A stretch of DNA of 64,000 bases from Ciona savignyi (Eukaryota; Chordata; Ascidiacea; Phlebobranchia; Cionidae), in assembly GCA_000149265.1 (NCBI GenBank), contig CH002949.1, forward strand, positions 137,973 to 201,972, read 5' to 3'. The translations under genes and the position numbers were made by a program. Shown here in pieces: positions 26,801-38,800 of the stretch (the stretch's first letter is position 1; each line of letters starts with the position of its first letter). The notes under the pieces are model-generated. The model searched no databases, was not told the origin of the DNA, and saw nothing but the letters and a program-made list of their open reading frames with translations.

Positions 26801-29800
26801 AAAACTGATTTGATTTTTGAAATCAGCGTCTTTTTTTCCATTTATTAAGATATTCTTAAAATCGACTTCAGTTCCCCTTTAAGATATAGGTTTTTGTCAT
26901 ATTTTAGTGGCTTTTTAAATACGAAAGATTTTTAAAATCGGTTAAAACTGTTTTGAAAGTTGTTTCTTTAGTTAACCGATTGATTAACATGTGGGTTTAG
27001 CAACTGTATATAATATGTTATGCTGAACTATCTAGTTGATTGTGAAGTTTAGCCCAACACACAATTTTATTTGTTTTCCGATATTAAAAAATAGAGTTTT
27101 ACATTTAGATGTCTGGTATTCGAATTAACAATTTACATTAGACTTTTATCATCAGAGTTTAACCCTGTAAGCTAGATTCTGAATCATGAATCTTAACACC
27201 TACACTTAAAAAAAGTGTAAAACAAAGACATTGATAAATTTTTGTAATCAATTGTAGAAACCATAACTATGGGGGAAATTCGTGGGTGAGCATTTTGCAC
27301 AATGGAGGCATATATTACGTTGTGCTAAATTACTGTGGTAACCGCTGAAAACATACAGCATAAATATCGAATTTAGTCAGCGCAATCTATGATCTTATCA
27401 ACCCTCATGCTTCATTGATATGCAATTACTCTTAATCCACTCCGAAACTGTTTCACTCTATATGTAGATTAATTTAAATAATGACCCCAATCAATTTTAA
27501 AACATTTATCATAATAAATACATTAAAACAAAGATTATTATGAAATTAATTGGTAGGATATTACCTTACCCGTAAGGTTAGTTTTAAATCGAAATATAAT
27601 TAAATTTTGCATTTCTTAATATTTTAAATGAACTGTAAATGTTAATTAAACTGCTTGATAAAAAAACTTATATGTACAAGTTTATAGTGTTAACTGTTTA
27701 ACACAACTTTAATTTAACCCTCGATACAAGATTACTTAAGTGTTTAATAAAAGAGCTCTCATTACTACCACTGTACTTAGTATTTGCAGTAAAAAAATTA
27801 TGATTACGCTGGACAGTCCAATAATGCTCGATATGTATCTTAGGAATCTGCTCCAGTTATGGGGATCCACATTACACAACATTCGATGGAAGGTCGTTTA
27901 ACTTTCAAGGTGACTGCGGCTACATCTTAGCGCAGGACATCGGTGGTAATGACTTTAAGGTAAACTTTAAATAATTGTGTTGTTTATTCGTTTAGTTTAT
28001 TTATTTTTTGCCCCAGTATTAAAAAATGGCAAACGAATCAAATTACGACACAGGAGCAGGAAAAGATGGCAAAACGAACAGTCATTAAAAAAGGATATCA
28101 TTTAATAAATATAGTAAACATAGCCGCCAAACCTGAATTTTTTTTTACTAAGTTTAAAATATTTGTGGGTTTGGCAGATTTTGCAATAAGTGTTTCTACA
28201 GTAAACATCATTTTGACATTATAAATGTCTGTTCATATTTGATAAGTGCGATATTTCATATTTTTACTGTGTTGTTTACATTTAGTTGTTTACTGATCTC
28301 AAATTCGACAGTTTAATTCCTCACTTGACGTAAGCATTGTGAAAAATGTGGTGTAACATATTAAGTGATCCGGAATGACCACTATATATTTAAACTGTCA
28401 GTCTTAAATATATTTATACATTCCATTACACTACACAGCGCCAGAAAAAAATGAATTATCAGAACTATTTGCATAGTGCACTGATGCAGGATTTCTTATG
28501 GCGTGCCTGTATACATTATTATTCAAGTTGTATACTGTCAAACTAAGCTTTAGTTAAGTTCGGTATCCTGATTGGAGCAAATCGCCTTGGCAGTTACATC
28601 TGTCATTCAGATTGTTTTACTTTCCCAGAAGGCAGTGGTGGGACTCGCGTAGATTTGCTTAGTCTACAGAGTTTCTGTAGATAACGGCGGTTTGAACGTG
28701 CGTACGAATTTTCCTCGGAAATTTTAGCAGACGGTGATGAAGACTGATAATAAACGGATTAGAATTAATCCATTTCAAGAGCACTGCTTTAGTATTTTAC
28801 TGTTTCTGCAAAGTCTCTGTTTAGGCAGGGGCACTTGATGCTGAGTGTTTGTAGATAAAGATCCACGTCTGATCCTAAGAGACCATTAGCAATTTGCTCA
28901 AATATTTTGCCCACACAATACCCTTTAAGCCATTCTCATATCTTACCGCATATAGTTAAACTTCATTATCTAGGCTGTTGACGTAATCTATAATTTTCGT
29001 CTGAATTACCATGATATTTTAACAATCGAAGCTATTCAGTACGTTAGACAATAACCACAAATTTGATTGTGGCAAGGTTATCTATGAAAAATTTGATAGC
29101 ATCAGTTTCTAAACACCGAATTGGTAAACAGAGGCGATCGCACCACATAAAAGTTGGCATCATTTAAAGGTAGTTTAAAAATTAAGTTTGGCTTGGTCCA
29201 GATTATTATAATTAATTTATTAAGATAATTTTGAATAGGTGGTTCAAATTGTTAAATTCTGCAAATTTAGCTTTTGCTAGTCGCATGTATATGCCATGTG
29301 AAACAGTCAGTCTTTTCTGCGAAGAAAAGAACACCTCTAATTCATGTGGATTGTAGATCATTGTCCAGAATTTTATTCTTAGAGGGCTTTATACTTTTTG
29401 GTCTAAATTAAATTTTGTTTGCTTATTATTATTATTTCGCTTAGGTTTGGCGGGCGCGTCAGCTATATTTTTAAATTATATCCTTTTATAATGACAGGTT
29501 TTAACGACTGTTCTTTTTTCCGTCTTCTCCTTTTTTGTTTCTGTGTCGTAATTTGATTTGTTTGTCATTTTTTAATACTGGGGCAAAAAATGAATAAACT
29601 AAACTAAAACTAGAGAAATCATATATAGAGTGTGCAACTAAAGATTTATAATAAATCTTGGTATCACGAACTAGCCCACAGGCTAACTGAGAATTCTGTT
29701 ATGTTGGACAGTTAATACAAATACCAATTCTGGTACACAAAATGTATTTAAATTTATATTATTTATCGCTAATGTTAAGACCATTAAACACCATTAATAT

Positions 29801-32800
29801 ATACCCCACACAATTTGACTAGGCTAAAAATAAAAAAATACAACATTACTATACCCCACCAGTCATTTTAAAACATGAGTGGTTATGATAGCATCATTTG
29901 TTTACACACTTTAATAATTTTAACATTGTACGTTGTACCTTAATGTTTTGCATAGTTTTTTTTAAGTTTGAAAGAGTTTAAAAATCAGAAAGTGCAATAT
30001 TAATATATGTGTTTTAAATTCCAAAACTTTGATATTAAAATATGTATCAGTAATCAAAGTTATTTAAAATTCTATTCGTTTAATTTACTTAACAAATTAT
30101 TGCAAGGTAGTCTGTCTATATTAAAACTGTGTTTTTCTTTTTGAATAAAACTTTTTGAAACTTATTTATCTTCTTTTTTTGTTGTTGTTCATACAATGTA
30201 ATTTATTGTTTAGTATCTTTGTGTTTCTTGCCAAATATTTCCTGTGTTTCTTAACCCCCTATTAACATTTAAATGAACCTGCACACAACTTATATGATTA
30301 ATTAAAAAAATAAAAATAAAAAATTATACAAAATTTAATAAATAATTAAATATAAAACTAAAAATAAATGTTTTGTTAAAAATTATAAAACTAAAAATAT
30401 TAACAAAATTAAAAAAAATTATAAAACTAAAAATATTAACAAAATTAAAAAAAATTTATAAAACTAAAAATATTTTATTTTCTCAGATCGTTCAATACAA
30501 CGTTGTTTGTGGATCAAGATTAAGTTGTGTACAAAAGATCACGGCAGTTCTGGCATTTCCTAGACTCTCGGCAGTGGTTGACCTTGTCAGAGACAATGAA
30601 ATGATCACAGTGAATGGAGTGGAAGTCCAATTGCCATACTCATCAACCAATGGAATGCTAACTGTGGATAATGTAAAACAAATTTGTTCTATTTTTTTCG
30701 GATAGGCTATTCATGTTTATGGGAAAACCAATGGGTGTTAACACACGGGCAATCGTTAGATCACCACAAGCCACCGTTGGGTTACCAGAGCTATTACAGT
30801 GTGTTGTGTATAATAGACATGTTCCTTTACCTTGGTAAAACCCATTTATCTGCTAGGTTCAAGCAATGTCCGTTAAGTGCCTTGCCCAAGGACACAACCG
30901 ATTAGCTAGCGACCAGTTTCTCACCTGCAGTCTTTCGATTGAAAGGTTACGCAATTAACCGCCAGACTAACCGGCGGTTAAATGTGATTAGGTCTGCAAT
31001 TCAGAAGTTTATAAATGCTAGTGACATTACTTTTTAAACCTGTTTTTTTTGTAAGGTGTCACAACTGTGGCATTCGCTGATTTGCATGGTGAATATTTAA
31101 TGATCAATATCATAAGCAATAATACAGAAACAAAGTTTATATGCAAAACTTTACTTAAACAACTGGATATACATTATGTTTATAAATGCTTATAAAAAAC
31201 CCAACGGATTAATGGGTTCTACCAAATTAGGGAACATGCAAATCTACATAACACACTGCAATAGCTCCGGTAACCCGACAGTGGGCGCGAGGTGATCTGA
31301 CAATTGTCCATGTGTTAACCACCTTGGTTTTCCCAATTACGGGGATAAACATGAATTTCCTATCCTATCCTAATACAACAACAAAGTCAATATACTAAAC
31401 TTTACTTGAACAACCGTTTATACATTATGCTTGTAAACTTTTTTTCAATTTAAAGTAAAATTAAATTATCAGGTTGGCCTGTACTTGGCGTTGAAAGTCG
31501 GAAATTTCATTGAGGTTCGATGGGCAATTCCTCACCGTCTCTATGTCATGGTGTCAGGGAAATATTGGGGTCGTACCAAAGGTCTCTGTGGGAACTTCAA
31601 TGGCGACCCACGCGATGATAGAATGACTCCAAGTGGCAGAATTTTAATCTCCGATCTAGAGTTCGGGCAAAGTTGGGACGTTTTGTCTGGAAGCGCTAAT
31701 TTTAGGTAGGTTTGATTAAGAACTAAACTAAATTTTAAATCAATTGCAAGAGCACTATGTTTTTGTCTTTTACACATATGCCTTGTAAGTGATTTGAACC
31801 TCATAAAGTATTGACAAGTTATGGTGCCTATGTTGCCCCTTAGATATCATGTTTTTTTCCTGGGTTACGAGAGAAGTCCTTCGTTTGTCGACTGAATGGT
31901 GTGAAATTGAAACATACAGCATATATATCGAAATTGCTTAAATTATTGATGCATGAGGGTTAAAAAGATCATAGATTTCCGCTGAGTAATTTCAGTATAT
32001 ATGCTGTAACTGTGAATAGTGAATTTCGGTTAAAACTCTATTAAACATCATTTTAAAACATATCAATTTCCCAGTTGCTCAGCTATCAGCACCTTGGTGA
32101 ACCCCTGTTCAAGGAACTGGTCCCTGGCGCAGAGAGCCAGAGATATTTGTTCGTTTCTACTCGATCGTGAGCGCTTCGGCAACTGCCACAAAATCGTCTC
32201 GCCGAGAGGCTTCATCAACTCGTGTGTGCTCGACATTTGTAGTACCTCAATAGAGGTGGGTTTGGTGTCCAAACTGTAAAAATGCTTATATTATATTAAG
32301 TGTGACCCACACTTTCCGGGCCACCCCTTCTCCTAAAGATGACTCCCCCATTGCACAGGTCGCTTTACCGTACACTTTTCTTCGAGGTTTTAGCGGCCAC
32401 GTCTAATTTTACCGAATTTTATTAAAATAATGCTTGTTTTTAGACGTGTTCTAACGACTGTCGTTTTGCCGTTTTCCAATTTTTTTTCAATAATCCTGAT
32501 TTATGTTTTCATCGTGGAAACAAAAAATAAACTAAACTAAACTAAACATTATAATAGCTACTTGCCTTATAATGCCCTTGTATATTCCCAAATGGAGGAT
32601 TAACATAAATATCATAACCTAAACATGAACACAACAAACTGAATAAATAGCTTGATAAGGCGTCGACTTTTATTTAGGGGTAAGATGTTTGCAACTGGTC
32701 TGTATTTAGTCGGTTGTGTCCATTGTCAAGGCACTTTTTGGACATTGCCCGAATCCAAAGGTTTAATGGGTTCTACTAAAATTAAAGGAAAGTCTCAATT

Positions 32801-35800
32801 ATACACAACACAGTGCTCCGGAAACCTGTTGGTTGACATAATCTGTTGATTGCAATTGTTATAATTCCCCATGCATTTTCCCATACACGCAGATAAACAT
32901 GATTATTCTATCATATCCATTACTCGGTCGATCATCGGTTTAATAACAAAATATTGCATAAACCAATTTTAAAAAGGACTACCAAATCTACATATCTGTC
33001 ATTTAAAAATCTTTCGTTCGTCTATTTGTTAACCAGTCAATTTTGTGTATATAACTCTCAAAATTTGATGATTTATCTACGATCAACATTGCAAATACAA
33101 AAAAAGGATCTCGAGTCCAGATGGTAATGAGAACTTGTAACACTGTAATAGTGTAAATTTTTTAATAAATAACTAATTATTTTTTCAATTTTTTTTATTA
33201 ATCATAGCGAAATTTAAAAATTTATTGCTTTTTTAGACGTGGTCTAACAACTGTCGTTTTGCCGTTTTCTGAATTTTTATCAATAGTCCTGCTTCATGTT
33301 TTTATTGTGGAAACAAAAAATAAACTAAACTAAAAAACTAAACTAACAGTCAAAAGTAGCCTGAACTTTATTTATGAATTAAATGTCATTTTAATTCTGC
33401 AATCCTTCAGCAAACCAGCATGTACTTTTGCATCGCACTGTCTGCGTATTCGGAAGAGTGCTTACGTCACGGCGTGGTTTTGGACTGGAGAACGCCGGAA
33501 ATTTGCCGTAAGTAGAATATTTATGTCTCCTTTACATGTGTTCAGACTTTGAGATCGGTTTCATGTGGCGGCCATTAAATTCGCATATAGCACAACACTT
33601 TTTACTATTGCTGTTTTGTTAACCTTTTGATGGTGGTTAAAAAGTCTATCGCTGTGCAAGGGTTGAAATTCAGAAAAACGCTATTTCTTCAGGTTCATAG
33701 ATTGCCAGGGGCCATTTGTAAATACCTCGCTCACCTGATTTATTGATTGATGATATGTCACATGTAGTAAACGCTTACCCTGCAATTAATCGTAAACGAT
33801 CAACAGAGAAAACTAGGTCTAGCTGACTGTAAACCAGAGAAGTTGACCTATACTGCGTGTACAGAATGATTGAAGGGTACTTTACTCCTTCTACATGCAC
33901 CAACTAGTAAAAACTTAGAACACTTATGCAATCACTTAGTAGGTTCAAATATAGTTCGAAACTAGTACATTAATTAGATGTCTAAATCCTTTAATCCAGG
34001 CTAAACAAATTTACCAAAATCACAGTTTAGGATTAAATGCCACCTGCGAAAGTTAACACTTTACGCCTATAAATGGTTTGATGTCCTTGTCTGACCTTCA
34101 GCTATTTAAAGAAGTATTTGTTGCTGTCTCGTTTCGAGTATGATGAAAACAAATTCAGAGAGAATTCTTCGCCCAAAACCTCGTTCAAATCCTGACGGAG
34201 AGCGCTATCTATCAGGATACAGTCGCGCGCGTTGTACGTTGCTGACGCACTTCATAATCAAAACAAATATTTTGTCAAAACGATTTGTTTTCCGTGTCAC
34301 TTTCTAGATTACGGAGTCATAAAACACACTGTTTTTCATCTGGAATGGAAGTTTCCAAACATTTCAAAATCCCCAAACGCTTTTAATGTTATTTGTTTAA
34401 ACTAAAAAAAAGGTATCTTGTCATATTTAATTGCCAGGGTGATTTTACTCCCATATTCCTGCTTACTTATAACATTACAATGTAAATAGCTAAAATAAAA
34501 TAACAATGTATATACAAGAGCTTTGTAAGAGCATAATAAGTTAACCAAGTATTCAAAAGTTAGGACATTTTTTGCATTAATTCAGTAAATATTAATACAA
34601 TCCCCAATCTGTAATATAAATTACATAGATTTTCTAAACCCTTATCGCCAGGCATAAATTGGTAAAATCAAACTTTTTATTGTGACGTTTAACATACATT
34701 CGTGCAATTGTTCGTTGGTAAAATATGTTTTTCTGCTGCTGAAAGGTAACCTAGATAAACTAGACAGTAAGAACATGGTATTCTGTCAATTTATACCCAT
34801 GTTATAGTTTAGTTTATTCATTTTTTGCCCCATTTTTTAAAAATGGCAAACGAATATAATCATGACGCAAAAAATCACGGGGAAAAGATGGCAAAAACAA
34901 ACAGTCGTTAAAACACATCATTAAAAAAAGGATATGATTTAAAAATATTTATCACCTACTATAGTGCCACAATCCCGAGGTTAAACTTATTAAATTTTTT
35001 ATATTCCTTTCTAGCTATGACATGTCCAATTGGCAAAGTTTACACTGAATGCGGTGGCCCATGTGTCCGATACTGCCCGAGCGAGTTCAACGGTGGTTCG
35101 GTGTGCCCATCCAGCCAAAGTTGCGTGCCGGGGTGCTACTGTCGAAATGGGACAGTGCTCCATGAAAACAGATGCATTGAAATATCTCAATGTCCATGTT
35201 TCCTACAAGGCAGAAGGTTCCGGAATGGTTCAAAACATGATAGGAACTGCCAAAGCTGGTAAGAAAGTTAATTGAACGGATAACAATGCTACAGCATATT
35301 CGGATATATGCAATTGCAGACTACCGGATATATGCATTCGAATATATGCATTTCGGATATATGCAGACTACGGAAATAATCGATACATTTAGAATGATTG
35401 CAGAAAATAAGGCTTACGCTTTCAAAACAGTATCATGTAAACAGAATCAGGGCTGGTTTCGATAAGAATCTGCTTCGAATGCCAAATGCCCCTTTAAATG
35501 CCACATTTTTTCTACCTTTGGAACCTTATTTAATATGCTGGCATAAAAATTAACCTTGGTTTGTCTGAATTTTTACTGTTTTGCAGCATTTGTTTGAATG
35601 GAGATTGGAGTTGTACCTTCAACAGCATGCTATGCGACTACCCAGCTTCTGTGGTGAGGGGGCCAACCTCACAGGTTAGTAGGATAAGATATTCATGTTT
35701 ATCCCCGGGAATGGGAAAACCAAGGGGTTTAACATACAGGCAAATCTAAACCTCCAAACTAACCGGTCGGACTTGCATTGTTTCTAGGTGGCCTATGATG

Positions 35801-38800
35801 AATATTTCGATAAGAAAACTTTTATTCATTTACGCGGGGTCCAAATATATTTAAACCAACATATCCACATATTTGTGCTGTAACGCCTCCTTTTCCCACA
35901 GATCATCCCCTATGGTAACTCTGTAACATTCTGCTGTGAGGTTGTAGGCATTCCGACCCCCGTGGTCACGTGGTATCGAAACGGGGTTGAGGTCCGTGTT
36001 GGGCAAGATGGGGGTGGCTCCGAAGACGTCAACTCAACTCATTTTCTCAGCAACGTTACTCTTCTCGATGCAGGACCTTACACATGCAAAGCGACCAACA
36101 GACTAGGGTCGCATATTTCCAATCCAGCATTGCTATCAGTAATCGGTAAGCAATATGTTACTTATCCAAATGAAAAAATATTATAGTTCCAAGAGCTAAT
36201 GGCTTTCAGTTATTCTTCTAATAGCAATACAAAGGTTTGTGGCTACTAGAAAAATTTAAATAATTGTGTACATTTTACTAAAAATCGTCCAGAAACGTTT
36301 TTTGCTCAATAAAATTTTGCTATAACTGTACTTTTAATCTTTATCATTGTAAGTACACTTTCCCTGGAGTGTTAAAGCTATCAGACACTTTTATTGCAAT
36401 TTCTTTCAAATTTATCAAAGTGCCATCACTTTCCAGATGTTGCTATGTCATCATGCAATCCTCATCCTGCTTCCAACTTCGTGCATCTTCCGGAAGGATG
36501 TTACGTGAACGATGGTAGCTCCAATGGACGACGTCACCATGGGAGAAGAGGTGATTGTTCTGTGATGATAGGATTGAATATTCATGTTTATTCCTGTAAA
36601 TGGGAAAACCAAGGGGGTTAACACTTACACACGGGCAATTGTCAGATCACCTCAGGTTACCAGAGCTATTTCAGTGTGTTGTGTATGATAGACAAGTTCC
36701 TTCAATTTAGTAGAACCCCTTAATCCCTTGCCAAAGGACACAACCGACTAGCTAGCCACCAGTTTCGCACCTGCAACCTTTCGATTGAAAGGCGACGCAC
36801 TTAACTGCCAGACTAACTGGCCGAAATAGAAAGATGTTACAAAACTTAAATTTACATTCAATTTAGTGAACGTTGTGGACTTGGGTCGGTGCGTTGGAGA
36901 GCCATGTTACAAACCTCAACCGGACGCCAAAGATTCAACTACGTGCACCGAAACCCGTCACTGCTGCCAGCCGTCCGTCACGGAGCCCATACAGGTCCGT
37001 TGTCTTCATCGCCGATACGCCACGTCGTTCCTCATCACGGTGGTTCGACTGTGCGCATGCGCTGTTTGTGTGAACGGGGAGACAGTTGTCGAAGGAGTCG
37101 TCAAGTCAAAACCAACCGGTGAGATAAGAGATTTGATCCAAGTAATAAAACGACATGTTTAACATTTTTTAAATGTATGTTGTAGTAGGATAAGATATTC
37201 ATGTTTTTCCTCATGAATGGGAATACTAAGGGGGTTAACACACGGGCAATCGTCAGATTACCTCGCGCTCATCGTCGGGTTACCGGAGCTATTGCAGTGT
37301 GTTGTGTATGTTTCACACTTTCTTCAATTTGGTAGAACCCTTTAATCTCCTGGGTTCAGGCAATGCCTTGCCCAAAGACACAACCGACTAGGTAGCGACC
37401 AGTTCAGAACATGCAATCTTTCGTTTGAAAGGCTTCGCATTAAACCGCCAGACCAACCGGTTTTCTTTCTCCTCCAGGTAAACCAGTAAAGCATCTTCAG
37501 CTAGCGTTCCAAGGACGCACAGTGGCCTACACCTCTGATACTGGATCCTTCAGCTTTCGTTTGCCGAACCTTCCTATCGAGACTCGTCACGTGACCCTCA
37601 CCATCGCCGACGTCTTGTTCAAGAGGTTCACGACAACAGTAAAGAATCTTCTGGTGCTTCCCGGCCAATCCACGCTTCACAGCATTGTCATTCGGCCGTG
37701 CCGAGTCCGGTTGCGGTTCAATGCATCGCGTGGCATTGAATACGTTTTCAGGTAACTTGGTTGCACGATCGAAACCTGGTTGATGGCTGGGTGGTTGCAG
37801 GATTGTTAGTCTGGTGATTAAGTGCGTCGCCTTTCAATCGAAAGGTTGCAGGATTGAATCTGGTCGATAGCTGGTGGGTTGTGTCCTAGGGAAACACACT
37901 TAGAGGACATTCATAAACCCAGTTGCCTAAACCTAGTGGGTTAATGAGTTCTACCAAAACAGAAGGTGTGCTTCAATTATGGAAATCACACAGCAATAGC
38001 TCCGGTCGCCCGACGATGGGCGCGAGGTGATCTGACGATTGCCCGTGTGTTAACCCCCTTGGTTTTACCATTCACGGGAATAAACCTGAATATCCTATCC
38101 TACATGAAGGGATAAAGTCATTTCGAAGTTTTGTTAGGTTTTTACGAAATATTAATCTGCTTACTGTATCAAGAACCGAAACAAAACTCATTACAGACCC
38201 AGTGACGGCTACACGAACCGAATGCGACTTGTTATCCCCCCGAATGCCTTGATCTTTGAAGATAAGACCGAACCTTATAAGGGCATGGTGTTCGCGGGTA
38301 TCACGCTGATGGACAAACCGAACCCCAGTGGACCCAGGGGCAACGAGGACCCGTCATTACCCGGGAATTCGATCGCTATTAACCTTGAAGGAGAGGAACA
38401 GCTTCTGGAGCCAGCAGGTAGGAAAATAGAAAAATCTGTGGTAAACGGGATTTGGCCTCACGTTATCGACCGGTTAGTCTGATGGTTTAGTGCGTAGCCT
38501 TTCAGCCGAAGGGTTGTAGGTACGTAACTGGTCGCAAGCTAGTCGGTTGTATCCTTGGGCAAGGCACTTAACGGACATTGCCTGAACCCAGCGGATTAAT
38601 AGGTTCTACCAAATTAAAGTAACGTGTCTATCATACACAACACACTGCAATAGCTCCGGTAACCCGACGGTGGGCGCGAGGTGATCTGACGATTGCCCGT
38701 GTGTTAATCCCCTTGGTTTTCCTATTCACGGGGATAAACATGAATCTCCTATCCTATCCTATAAACAAACTGCAGCATTTAAGAAGCATGCGAAAATAAA

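Larger units (their letters stand above)
24533..26878. mobile_element. Kolobok-like DNA transposon, 2.35 kb, with TTAA target duplication and long inverted repeats
   Basis: The ends read AGGGGAACTGAAGTC and GACTTCAGTTCCCCT, each flanked by TTAA (24529-24532, 26879-26882). The inverted repeats extend about 585 bp: left arm to near 25115, right arm from near 26297, with roughly 90% identity or better by eye. Between them lie a broken THAP-domain ORF (plus) and a P2X7-ballast-like ORF (minus). TTAA duplication with purine-rich G termini and THAP coding fits Kolobok better than piggyBac, but the transposase core is missing. The element is non-autonomous and nested in intron 12 of the CILP-like gene. 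Confidence 0.8.
27960..30486. other. Intron 13 of the CILP-like gene
   Basis: Very AT-rich. It contains an inverted pair of AAACTAAACTAAA-type repeats (27982-28130 and 29440-29612) and, at the end, an AT-rich tandem (30300-30480). No gene is seen. Confidence 0.5.
27844..31705 (+). other. von Willebrand factor type D domain (exons 13-15)
   Basis: It starts with [19 protein letters not shown], then [10 protein letters not shown], and contains [17 protein letters not shown], the signature of VWD domains. The CGLC-like CxxC seen in VWF D assemblies is represented only by GLCGN. The exon series is phase 1, 0, 0, 2. Confidence 0.95.
32075..33507 (+). other. C8 domain (exons 16-17)
   Basis: Cysteines are seen in [55 protein letters not shown] and PEIC. 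This eight-cysteine pattern directly follows a VWD domain, as in mucins, VWF, SCO-spondin and zonadhesin. Confidence 0.85.

Noticed and set aside
24533..26878. piggyBac assignment for the TTAA-flanked element
   Set aside because: TTAA fits, but the termini are AGGGG rather than CCC-type, inverted repeats are very long, and the coding remnant is THAP; Kolobok is the better fit.
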